Shown one piece after another: positions 25,134-35,424 of a stretch of 64,000 nucleotides of DNA. The stretch's first letter is position 1. Each line of letters starts with the position of its first letter. Source of the stretch: Tetrapyrgos nigripes (taxonomy: Eukaryota; Basidiomycota; Agaricomycetes; Agaricales; Campanellaceae); the NCBI GenBank assembly GCA_013368315.1, contig JAACJM010000034.1, positions 124,001 through 188,000 on the forward strand, written 5' to 3'. Position numbers and translations under genes: made by a program. The notes beneath the pieces were generated by a model, which saw only the letters and a program-made list of their open reading frames with translations, was not told the DNA's origin and did no database searches.

Positions 25134-25772
25134 TTTATTTTGTAGGGCTGTACCTAGATGCAGTGGAACCACGGCAAGGCTTGGCCAGCTGAGCAACGAC
25201 TTCTTGGTTCTTCAGAACGTTAATAATCCGTCTCTGTCTCTTCCTCCTTCAGAGCACATATTCGGTAATGCTTGCACTCACTCAGTCCTCCAAGGAACGC
25301 CCTGGTACGACGTGTCAAGGTCTGCACGGGACCGCACAATGCCTCGAAATCGTGTGGTCCTACTTCGTAAATGGCCGAAAATAACGTTAAATGTATCACT
25401 ACCTCAACAATCTGTCCTCGCCATTCTACCGCATCTTTAGCATCTGCTTCCACCTATTGTCAGGTGAGACCTCCCATAAGGTCAAATTCAATCTTTACCG
25501 GGATGGAGTTTCGTGAACTATACCATCTACACGGGCGCGCTTCCCCGAATCCGTTCGCCCCTAATTGGATCAGTGCCGAATATCCTTGTTCCTTTTGCCA
25601 TCTGCCGAGAATCTCAAAGCGCATAAATTGACCTTGCTTCAGGTTTCAAGGAGCTAAGCAACTCCCTTTGCTTCCTTCGGTTCTCCCTCCATCTCTCTCT
25701 TTCTCTCTCGTTCTCTCTCTCTCTCGATTCCCTCCCTTCCTTAATTCCCTCACAGTCCCAGGTCACCCAACC
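25134..25772. other. Intergenic spacer with CT-rich leader
   Basis: No gene supported. A strongly pyrimidine-rich tract (about 25678-25740, TCTCTCTCT repeats) directly precedes the ATG of the CE4 gene at 25773. Such tracts are common in fungal core promoters and 5' leaders, so this is probably the promoter region. Confidence 0.45.
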
Positions 25773-27444
25773 ATGTTTTCGGTCTCATCCTTGATCACCC
25801 TTTCCCTGGCAGCTATTGCCTTTGCCCATGCTGTCGAGCCCGGCGCGAAGCGTCAGACACTCGCTCAGGTCATCACAACATGCAAAAGAGGCGAATACGA
25901 TTGCTCTCACCTTTGTACGTTTACATTATTCGCTTTGTTTTTTGTTCCAAGTGTTAGCTTTGAACTAATGTCTTTTGACATCTAGGATGATGGCCCGTAT
26001 ATTTATGGGTATGCGTATTCTCTTTCTTTCAAGTTTTACTTTTCCAAACCGTGTCTGATTTCCATATTCTATTTCCATTTTTTCGGCGCTACCAAATCCA
26101 GTCCAGACCTCGTTGACCTGCTGGATCAGAATGACATCAAAGGAACCTTCTTCTACAGTAAGTCCAGTCCCTCAATCTACGATTCCATTCATTTTGACAT
26201 GTTCTATTCTCCTTCCTTCTGAATAGACGGAGACAACTGTGAGTTCCGAGTCCTCGAAATCAACCAAGCTGCCTTTCCAAGGAGTCCTAGCTCAAATACC
26301 TTCTAGACCGATGCATTTTATGACAAAGACATGCAGAGCAATGTGCAATACGGCGTATAGCCATGGACATCAAGTCGGCTCGCATACATGGCATCATGAT
26401 GACCTTGCTACTCTCACTTGGGACCAAAGTACGTGCTCCTCACTCGTTGCAAGCTTGACACTAATCGATCTGATTTTTTGCGTGTAGTCCACGATGAAGA
26501 TGTGGCGTGTCGAACGTGAGTCCCCATGACTCGGATGCTCGATGCGATCAACCGAGTCAGCGCAGTGCAGCTGCAAAGGCTAAACGCGTTCTTTTACAGA
26601 GGCTCTCCAGCGTATTCTAGGAGTCAACCCTGCGTTCATGCGTCCCTCGTACGTCTGAATCTTTCTTTTACATGACGGTTCGATTCACCATCTACATACA
26701 CCTCATGATCCATTGATCATCGACAGCATATGGCAGCTACAATGATTTAGTCCTCCAGGCGTCTGCCGTCCGTGGTCAGAAAGTTGTGATATGGGACTTT
26801 GAGTGCGTTTCCGTTTCCGTTTCCGTCTTCCTTTCGCCTCCTACTACTCTAACGTCCAGCGTGATCCGAAATTAATATCTGACTCGCTTGCATTTGTTCG
26901 TTTTGTTTGACAGTGATGGAGACTCAACTGGTTCCCCACCTGATGAAAGCAAAGCTGACTATGATCAATTAGTTTCCAAGCACCCTAATACCGTCATTGC
27001 GCTGAATCATGAGACTTATGGTGAGTGACTACTTACTAAGTAGTCGTGCCTATATGATTCTTGTTATGGGAGTATTATTACTGACTTTGGATTCATTTTT
27101 TGGCCTGATCCGTCGTCTTGGCGTTGCAATCGATTGGTGAATAGATACCTCTGTGTAAGTCCTTGACATTATCATCGTCACTTCGTGCCAACGATCCCCA
27201 CTAACCCACCGCACATAGCCACGACGTCCTTCCATACGCCATCCAGAAACTCAAAGCCGCTGGAATACAAATTTGCTACTGTTGCTGAGTGCATGGGTCT
27301 TGACCCTTACCAAAGCGTTGGAAAGCCCACAGGAGAACGACGTGAGTGCTCATTCGCATCTGATCGCTTTGGCGTTCGGATGCTCAGAATCTTTACGATA
27401 CTTACGCTCTGCTCTGTTGACAGGGAAGCTGGGTCTGCAATTGA
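25773..27444 (+). CDS. Polysaccharide deacetylase (CE4), chitin deacetylase-like, with apparent frameshifts
   Basis: The start ATG 25773 opens a secretion signal, MFSVSSLITLSLAAIAFAHA, followed by a KR dibasic site, so the product is probably secreted. About 10 short exons carry CE4 motifs: WDDGPYIYG (motif 1, catalytic and metal Asp), DLVDLLDQNDIKGTFFYNGD, SHGHQVGSHTWHHDDL (motif 2, H-x-x-x-H metal ligands), ALQRILGVNPAFMRP and YGSYNDLVLQ (motif 3 region), VVIWDFD, NTVIALNHETY (motif 5), and HDVLPYAIQKL to FATVAECMGL, ending GSWVCN and TGA at 27442-27444. CE4 enzymes remove acetyl groups from chitin or other polymers of N-acetylglucosamine. Keeping these motifs in frame needs several single-base corrections (near 26310, 26353, 26500, 27265 and at two exon joins). 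Either decay or sequence error is possible. Motif 3 has Ser-Tyr where most members have Pro-Tyr. Confidence 0.72.
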
Positions 27445-27714
27445 AGAGAACAGAGAGCCTGGACTTTCAGAGAACTCGGATTATGGATATTGACTTCTCT
27501 GCATTCATTTCGTAAAGACCCAACGCGACCTGTGCTACATTTGTTGCATCTATCCTTTTTAATGCTTTGGACAGTTTGGACTTCCTTGATATCCTTGTTC
27601 ATGTATTTTACGTTCCTCTAGTACGACTTTATAGCGTTACTTGACTTATCACCTGCGAATTTCTTCTGCAACTTTCGAAGCTTTGCCATTACTAGGGGCA
27701 AGGTCGTTTGACCG

Positions 27715-30098
27715 ATGTTTTCTTCTTCACACCACGATGAAGCTGTCAAGCAAATTCTAGCAACATATTTTACACTCAAATTCTCTCCACCGCCATCTCA
27801 ATGGACCATCTTAGCATCCGTTTTCCTAACAAATATACTGCGCAAGTCAGCCATGTCAAATTATCTCCATCGCTACTGGAACCAAATGCCTCCCTACATC
27901 TCGATATCCACTCCACGGAGAAGCTCTGCATGATAGTCATGCAGAGATACTAGCTCGGAGAGGAGCTGTGAGGTGGTTTTTGGATGAGATTATACGAAAA
28001 CGGAGGGTGGGTACCCAAAGTCGGAATGGATATCTCGACAACCAGAAGATGGAAAATACGCACTCAAAGACGGCGGAAAACTTTGTTTGTACGTCTCGAC
28101 TGTCCCATGTAAATCGTCCTTCCTTCCTTCCTTCCTTCTTCACTTTGCTTGGTTTCATTCTCTGACGCGTTCTTTAGGCGGTGACGCATCCACCCGATAC
28201 CTAGCTGCATTTCAAGATCCCGAAATGGCTGCGTTGAAGACTCTCAACACACTGCAGCCAGCGTCAACGTCAACGTCATCATCATCAATATCCACCCACG
28301 CCCGTGGAAGAAACAACTACTCCCTTTACAGCGTGCTCCGTACCAAACCAGGACGAGCAGATTCTCCTCCAACTTTGTGCATGTCGTGTAGTGATAAGCT
28401 CGCTATGTGGAATGTGTTGGGGATACAAGGAGCGCTGGGAGCGGAGGTCATGAAGCCTCTTTATTTCGATGAAGTGGTTGTCGGGGAGGTTGCAGGGGAT
28501 GAGATGAGGAAGATGGTTAAGGAAGATTGTGAGAGGGCGTTTTGGGGCAGGCTTGATGTGGATCGGGATGGAGCTCGGGTGGATTTGCGAAGGAGGTTGA
28601 AAGTGAGTGTCCAATTTTTCTTGCTTCTTCCTGCTTCTGCTCCCTTTCTGACATGACCCGTGTAGGTCTCAGTAGACATTACCACTTACACAAACCCGCC
28701 ATATACTTCACCGATATACCCTTCATACATTCTCGCGCCTTCATGTCCGAAGCTGACGTGATGGTTACTGGGTCTTGTAACGAATGTGAGTTTGTGTCGC
28801 TCGCCCTTACTTGCTCTCTACCAGATGATGCTCATTTTCTTTCTGTATTTCTTCTTTGTCTATAGCCCTCTCTTGGATCGCCGACTCTAACTTGCCGCTA
28901 CCTCAACGTCCTTAACACTCTCTGGCTCTGGTTCAGACGACAGGCCCAAATCCAAATATGATGTGCTCATCAATGGGTACAAGAGAGGTGTTTCACCCAA
29001 ACATCGGTTGAGGGACAAGTCTTTGTGAGTGGTCCTTTATTCTTTTATTCTCCCTCTTCCTTTTTTTCTTGCCTTTGAGTCGAGTTTCTTCGTATCCCAG
29101 AGGCGGTCCGGGGTCTTTCTCTTTTTTTTTTTTTCGATTTGTTTTTGTCTAAGCGCGTTTCTGGGTCTTTCCGTCTGGTGGTTTCCGTTCCGTTCTTTTC
29201 TTTCTTTCTTTCTGGCGTTATTGATTGGCGCTTAGTTTTGTCTCTATACTCTCCATACTCAGCACCGTGACTGACCACCTGACTACAGACCCCTCCTATG
29301 CAAACTATCAATGTTCCGGCTATACCACCGTGTTCTCAATCTTCTCGAGCCAGAGCCTTTGGATGAGGTCAATGACCATGAGAATAGAGCTAGCCTCAGT
29401 CTCAGCCTCGTGCGAGCATGCGTAGCTCTTGATGTTGACGTTGGCGTCAATACTGGACTCAGGCAAGATGATGGAATTTTTGGAGCCACAGAAGCCAGAA
29501 GCTCAGGGGAAATAGATGGAGACGGACATCCAGAGGCAAACGCAGAACCACTGACGCAGGCTAGCGTACAGGCACACTCAAACCCGGACCCAGACACGAA
29601 CGAAACTGCTACACATAAAACGCATACAAGTACGCATACCACAGCCATGCACACAAAGCCTGCATGGTATCATCAGGAGCAGGTTGATCTGACGAGAACA
29701 TTGACAAGGTCGAAGACCATGGCGAAGACGTACTTTGAGACTAAACACCCTCAACTTTCTATATACCCACCCCATCTCTGTCTTTGTCCTTGTCCTCACC
29801 GTCACTTTCACCGTCACCAGCACCGTCACCTTTACAGTCCTCCTCTCATTCCTCCTCGCCTCATTCCCCTCACCATCACCTCCCCCTTTCCTCTTCCTCT
29901 TCCTCCTCCACCCAGAAGCCAGAGTCCATATTAATCCCGAATGCGCATACAATATACCCCTACTCCTCCTCATCCATAGCAGAATACCAACGCATTAAAT
30001 CTCTCGTCGTGGGCTCTCAAGGTCCGTTTAGAGGGTGGATCAAGAGTGGAGAGCGATGGGAGGGGTTTTATGCAAACTTTTCTGGCAGTGATCAGTGA
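27715..30098 (+). CDS. TAD1: tRNA-specific adenosine-37 deaminase (ADAT1/Tad1)
   Basis: Zinc-dependent deaminase of the ADAR/ADAT1 family that converts A37 of eukaryotic tRNA-Ala to inosine. Start ATG 27715 (MFSSSHHDEAVKQILATYFT). Motifs in order: ISIATGTKCLPTSRY; DSHAEILARRGAVRWFLDEI near 27930-27985, with the His zinc ligand and proton-shuttling Glu; GGDASTRYLA after an intron near 28180; KPGRADSPPTLCMSCSDKLA with WNVLGIQGALG near 28345-28440 (zinc-ligand Cys); IYFTDIPFIHSRAF; SCNES; YDVLINGYKRGVSPKHRLRD; KLSMFRLYHRVL; and a C-terminal EYQRIKSLVVGSQGPFRGWI ending at 30098. A long Ser/His/Thr-rich insertion lies between the last two. Base shifts are needed near 27832, 27870 and 28700, and within the low-complexity stretch near 29750-29800. 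The family call is firm; integrity is uncertain. Confidence 0.8.
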
Positions 30099-33000
30099 CT
30101 ACCCGCCTTCTAGTATCCGTAACCTAGAAGCCTACTCCAAAACATCTTTCCAAATAACACGAACACGCCTTGTAGGCGTATACCCACTCGTTCGTTTATC
30201 CAGGTCATTCTACTTCGATGCTTTGGTTCCGCCTTTGATGATCTACATAGGAGTGGTAGATCACAGATTACGATTAGTGGTGAAGCGAAGGCGATAGATC
30301 AAAAGGCGTGGCATATATCTAGTATGTCTGTATAGCCTATGAACTGGCGCTGAACATTGAGGGTTAGGAGGGAAGAGAGCAAAGCCACCGAAATTTGACT
30401 CGAAGAGAAGGTCACAGAGATGGATGGGACTATCGGTGGAAGGATCTGTTTCTTCTTCGAGAGCTAGGGGCTATGACAGTGGATTAATTGGATCGGCATT
30501 CATGATCAGTAGTAGGGGAGGAGGCAAGAACGAGACCCTAAAATCTATGCAATTATTGGAGCATACACATAGGAGATTGTCAATGAGTCAAATCAAAGTC
30601 AAATCAGTTGCCTTGGTCACTACAAATGTCAGTCAGTCATGAGAAGGAGGCTTCAGGGATCATCATGAAATAATCAAGTATATGGGAAGCAAGTTTGTTG
30701 TGGTCCAGGTGGACTAGAAATCATGACTTGTTGGCTACAATGCTACAATGATACTTTACAGGTGAAGAGCTTGTGTACAACATACTCACCACTGTGATTA
30801 CAAGTCCATAATGAAATGAAGGATGAGTCTTATGGTCAAGAGGTGTGCAGCCGGTCTACCTGAGACCAGACCTTGGGGGTTGTGGGGGGGGAGGGGGTCT
30901 GGAGAGGGCTTATGATCCAAAAGTACATCATGCTCTAGAGAGTGTATAGACCAAATTTCTGGAGTCATCTCTGCTTCAAAGTATCAGAAATACACTCAGA
31001 GGGTAAAAAAAGGTAGAAGACATGCCTGATATGACTTATTCAGGTGGAATCCCACTGAAATGGTATATAATTCCCACAATAGTGATCTCGTCAGTGGTCT
31101 GACATCATGAACTTTTCTTTGAAAAATATTTGCTACCTCAAGAAAATGGATCCCAGATTAGCATTTATCACTCCTTTGTTGTGTCTTTAGGTCAGTAGAG
31201 GGTCTATAAGGTGGTCTGGAGGGAAAAGTGACTTGATTTGATGATTTGTAAGCAAAAATTTATCTTATCTCTTTCCTTTTTAGGAAGGAGGGGGGGAGGG
31301 AGGGAGGTCTGGCTGACCTTAAAACCAAAAGGAATGTCTGGTCTGGCCATAACTGTCTGCACACTTCTTGCTTATGGTCCACATTTTTTGTCCATCTAAC
31401 CCTGCCTGCTTTGTCATCAGCTGTTTCCACCACTTTTTGTCCATCTAACCATGCCTGGGAAATTTTGAGTCTTGCTTTGTCATCTGTGCCTCCACCCAGC
31501 TTTTTGTCCATCTAACCATGCCTGCCCTGCCAGTTTGTGTGTTCTGCCACACTCCTACTTTAGCAACAATGTGAACTGAATTTGCTAGCAAGGCAAGCTC
31601 ACAACAAGTGACATCAGGTCCTGGATAGTGTTGTAACAGTTTGACTACAGTCCACTCTGGCTCAGCTCCATAGTGTTGTAAACGGTCCAGTTCAGCTCCA
31701 GGTGGCTCTTGACTGACTCTGGCTCGAGTCATAAAAGCTGGGTCAAATTCCCTCAGAGAGACTGCCCTCTAGTGACACCAGAAATTAGCTAAAAGTGTAC
31801 TGTCTCAGTAGCTGACCTCAGGGAGTGTCTTTGAAGCAAGTTCAGTGTACTTTGAGCAAAAAAGACCATGAGACCATAACTCAAAAAAGTCACTGTACCT
31901 TAATTTGATAAGTTCTCACAGTAGTTTAATTTCTAATTTTAGCACAATATTGAGGAAAATGATGTATCTCTTGGTTCAGAGTGCGCACCATATCTAGAAG
32001 CTCAATTTTACTCCTGGAGTGTCAATATGACTTGTAAGGTCTCACTCCTACATTCCTATCTACATATCTAGAAGGGAAGTGGTTTTCATGGAATTTTAGC
32101 GACGAAGTTGTGACTAGCCAGATCTAAAAGCCAAGCTGAGCCATTTACATAAGGAACTATTTGGAGCTGAGCTGGAGCCAACTGACCATGACTTGCATCC
32201 TTCTTGGCCTTGCAATTGCTTGTAAGAGCACTGAAGTGATTGTCACCTGTCCTCTAGTCTACTCCAGTATTCTGGTTGCACTCTTCCCACCAGAGCCAGG
32301 AAAAAGTCTGACTCCCAAACGCAGAAGGGAACATTCTCCATGCATTGGGAATTCTTTTCGAGTACTGGGAGATGCGTGATGAAGGAAAAGTATGGGTCTT
32401 CCTGCAGGAAATAGATGGGGTTCAATGTGGGATCAAACATTCCTTGGCTGCCATTGATTCTAGGACATGGAGGGTTTGGTATATCTGCTGCATTGTAGCC
32501 TGGGTAGAAGGGGACAATATCTGAATTTCATGACCATATCTCCATGTCTAATTTGTCTGATCGGTAGTCGCCTGTATCCTTATATTTGACCACTCTACAC
32601 GGTAACAGGAAATGTATAGTGTCTTCAATGGAGGGGCAGCATGCCAACTGGAGCAAATAGGCATATGAGGGGAAGATAGTAGCCTTGTGTTGTGTCTAGG
32701 GCTATTGAAAATTGGGGTCCCTTGGGACGTCATTCTGTATTTCGAGAAGGATAAAGAAGAAAAAGATGCAAATAGTAAGATTGAACCAATAGAGAGCTAT
32801 AGAGCTCAACCCAGGTAGATCTATAGAGCTGACGGAGAGCTATAAAAGCTCAACCTTTCAACTTCTTGGATGAGAAAGAATAATCAATAAGAATTGGATG
32901 GGACTAATAGCAAGCTATACAAGCTCAACCTTCAGGCCGTTTGTAAGGAAGGGAAAGGAATCAATAGAAGAGTGAAGGACAGGACAAGGACAAAACAATT

Positions 33001-33106
33001 TGAAACTAGATGAGTAGGTGATATATGCCAGCTCAAACCCAGAGGGTGGATGTAGAGGAGAAAGAAAGAAATTATTTGCTACTATTTACCTTCATACCTA
33101 AATCAA
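30099..33106. other. Transition zone into repeat-rich DNA, no gene
   Basis: No ORF with a recognised domain. G-runs occur at about 30880-30895 and 31288-31305. It includes the short repeat array 31383-31535 and three copies of a GAGCTATA..AGCTCAACC motif (about 32796, 32835 and 32913). Composition shifts towards the TE-rich half of the window, suggesting old unrecognised insertions. Confidence 0.4.
31383..31535. repeat. Short tandem array, three units of about 50-67 bp
   Basis: Three occurrences of TTTTTGTCCATCTAACCMTG begin at about 31385, 31435 and 31501. The first two are followed by CTTTGTCATC and a TCCACC motif. The reverse strand reads it as an open frame with repeated DGQK/RWTK units, with no family resemblance. 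Confidence 0.55.
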
Positions 33107-33802
33107 TCAATTAGCTTGGAGATACTCGTGCTGAACTTCCAGAGCATTGTGCAAGTTGTACTCAGTGACCCAAGTGTCATCTGTAGGCTCACAACCCTTC
33201 CATCTGACTCTGTACAACCTTTGGTTGCCCTTCTTGCGACCCGTAAGCTTATGCCCCACTATCGCTTCCACCTCATACTCCTTGCTGACTCCAGCTAAAT
33301 CTCTAGTGGGAGGCATTTTGCTTCTTTCGCTGTACTCTGGAGAGGCAGGTTGGTAAAGCTTGAGGTGTTTGACATTAAAAAACCAGATGCATGGGGTAGT
33401 TATCTGGCAGTCTTAGTCGGTACACAACTGGGTTAATCTTCTCCGTGACTTTGAAGGGCCCTATCATCTGTTGAACCAACTTCCCAGTTCCTTCCACTTC
33501 TACTAGCGTCATAGAGTGTGGGTTTGTTGGAACTCTTTCACCTTTCACCTTCCTTTGTTATAGGCTTTTGCTTGTCTTTCTTGAGCTAGTACCAAAGCAT
33601 CTCACGCTAATTGTCTGTGTACTTGTTTCTTGTCTATAAATTCTTCAGCCAGTTGACTAGGGAGGAAGGGTCGTTCAATGGGGTCTCCTATGGAACCAAT
33701 GATCCAGCTGTGGATTGGGGCTTGTAACCAAAAGCAGGAAATTGGGGTGATACAACATTGAGGAATGCGTAGAGCTATTGTATGCAAATGCCAGTTCTTG
33801 TA
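33107..33802 (-). pseudogene. Gypsy (chromovirus) integrase C-terminus and chromodomain, fragment
   Basis: Read on the reverse strand from 33802: IQELAFAYNSSTHSS (end of the integrase core, as in the EFAYN-x-S-x-HSS block), then FLPSQLAEEFIDKKQ and ALVLAQERQAKAYNK, then GPFKVTEKINPVVYRLRLPD, then VFNVKHLKLYQPASPEYSER and a chromodomain starting EYEVEAIVGHK with RLYRVRWKGCEPTDDTW, ending at 33107. One extra T near 33380, a stop after HRQLA near 33603 and further shifts make it non-functional. The upstream part is cut off by the Tc1/mariner insertion at 33803. The chromodomain would have guided integration to marked chromatin. Confidence 0.7.
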
Positions 33803-34010
33803 CAGTGGGCAAAAAAATTGTCCACATGTTTCACACTTTTGCAAAGATTGTCAATTAGAGCTACTGAATAGAGATGAGACAAAATAGTCAGTGATGGCCT
33901 GAAAGCCCTTGATAAGTGCTATGATAATCTTCTTGTTTTGTGTTATTTGGTCAAATACCCATGGAGATATACCCAATTTAAAATGGTAAGTCATTTGGAC
34001 AATTTTTTGA
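33803..34010 (+). repeat. Left terminal inverted repeat of the Tc1/mariner element
   Basis: About 208 bp from CAGTGGGC to AATTTTTTGA; it matches the reverse complement of the right repeat with only a few substitutions and one two-base indel. Confidence 0.85.
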
Positions 34011-34170
34011 GTTGCTACTTTATCAATACTATTGGCACAATGTGATGCCTCATAGATGACATCATAAGTGGAGCTGTACAGTGATGCAATGTATACATCA
34101 TAATGATGTCATAGCTGTCAGCTAGACCATATATAAGGACATCCAGATCATCTATTGCCCCCATAAAATC

Positions 34171-35182
34171 ATGAGACCCATCACCTCCACTCAGAAAGAC
34201 AATGTCCTCTCTCATCTCCAAACTGGCGCTTCATCCAGGGAAATCTCTGCTAAAACTGGAGTATCCAAGTCAAGGTTGCCTCTCTGGCCAAAGAGATGTA
34301 TCCTGACAAGGAGAACCATAAGGCAGGGCGCCCTAAGAAGCTCTCTACCACTGATGAACGGGCTGCTATCAAACAAATCAACACTGGGAAAGCCAGGAAC
34401 GCTGCAGAGGTGGCCAGAAACATCAATCCCCTTCTTGACCAAGCTATCTCCACCCAAACCATGCGAAATTCCCTTCACAAACATGGTGTAGACACCAAGA
34501 AACCACAGAAAAAGCCCAAACTCACTGCAGCTCACAGGAAGGCTTGTTTAAAATTTGCAGAGAAGTACAAGGACTGGACTGTGGATGACTGGAAAGGTTA
34601 TATGGTCAGATGAGACTAAAATCAATCGGTTTGGGTCAGATGGGCAGCAGTTTGTGTGGGGTAGGACAGGTGAATCCATGGGAGAGAGAGATGTGGTGGA
34701 AACAGTCAAATTTGGAGGAGGAAATATCATGGTGTGGGGGTGTATGGGATGGGATGGACCTGGAAACATGGCAGAGGTTGAGGGAAGGATGGATGCAGAG
34801 CAGTATGTGGACATTTTGGAGAACAATCTTCTGGAGAGCATGGATCGTTTGGGTGTTGATCCAGAGATGGCCATTTTTCAGCAGGATAACGATCCAAAAC
34901 ACAAGTCAAAACTAGCCACCAAATGGTTTGAGGACAACAAAATCCATTGCATGAGCTGGCCTGCTCAGTCTCCTGACCTAAACCATTGAACACCTCTGGA
35001 CAACCCTCAAATGCAAACTCAACAAGTATGATACAGCACCATCTGGAGTTTGGGAAATATGGGATAGAGCAGCAGAAAAGTGGGTGGAAATCACAGAAGA
35101 GGATTGTCAGAAATTGATCAGGAGTATGCCTAGAAGGATCAAAGCTGTTTTGAAGGCTAAAGGAGGGCATACCAAGTACTGA
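34171..35182 (+). pseudogene. Tc1/mariner transposase (DD34E), frameshifted
   Basis: N-terminal helix-turn-helix: MRPITSTQKDNVLSHLQTGA, SSREISAKTGVS, then in another frame VASLAKEMYPDKENHKAGRP with KKLSTTDERAAIKQI. The catalytic domain has VIWSDETKINRFGSDGQQF (first Asp), MVWGCMGWDGPGNM, IFQQDNDPKHKSKLA (second Asp), and WPAQSPDLN followed after a shift by IEHLWTTLKCKL (Glu). The 34-residue spacing between the second Asp (QQD) and Glu fits DD34E. Frame shifts near 34270, 34595 and 34987 make this copy inactive as read; an intact relative could still mobilise it through the conserved inverted repeats. The end is the TGA at 35180-35182. Confidence 0.82.
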
Positions 35183-35212
35183 GCAAGCACTTTCTGTATT
35201 TTAAGGCATATG

Positions 35213-35422
35213 TCAAAAAATTGTCCAAATGACTTACCATTTTAAATTGAGTATATATCCATGGGTATTTGACCAAATAACACAAAACAAGAAGATTATC
35301 ATAGCACTTATCAAGGGCTTTCAGGCCATCATTGACCATTTTGTCTCATCTCTATTCAGTAGCTCTATAATTGACAATCTCTGCAAAAGTATGAAACATG
35401 TGGACAATTTTTTTGCCCACTG
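35213..35422 (-). repeat. Right terminal inverted repeat of the Tc1/mariner element
   Basis: Inverted copy of 33803-34010; ends TTTGCCCACTG before the flanking TA. Confidence 0.85.
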
Positions 35423-35424
35423 TA

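Larger units (their letters stand above)
33803..35422 (+). mobile_element. Tc1/mariner-type DNA transposon with about 208-bp terminal inverted repeats
   Basis: The element starts CAGTGGGCAAAAAAATTG (33803) and ends with the inverted copy (35422). It is flanked on both sides by TA (33801-33802 and 35423-35424), the target duplication of this superfamily. The inverted repeats, 33803-34010 and about 35213-35422, are nearly identical, with only a few differences, indicating recent insertion. It sits inside gypsy-derived DNA. Confidence 0.88.

Noticed and set aside
29283..29973. Antisense ORFs opposite the TAD1 low-complexity insertion
   Set aside because: Forward frames carry the conserved TAD1 motifs on both sides; the antisense frames are compositional shadows.
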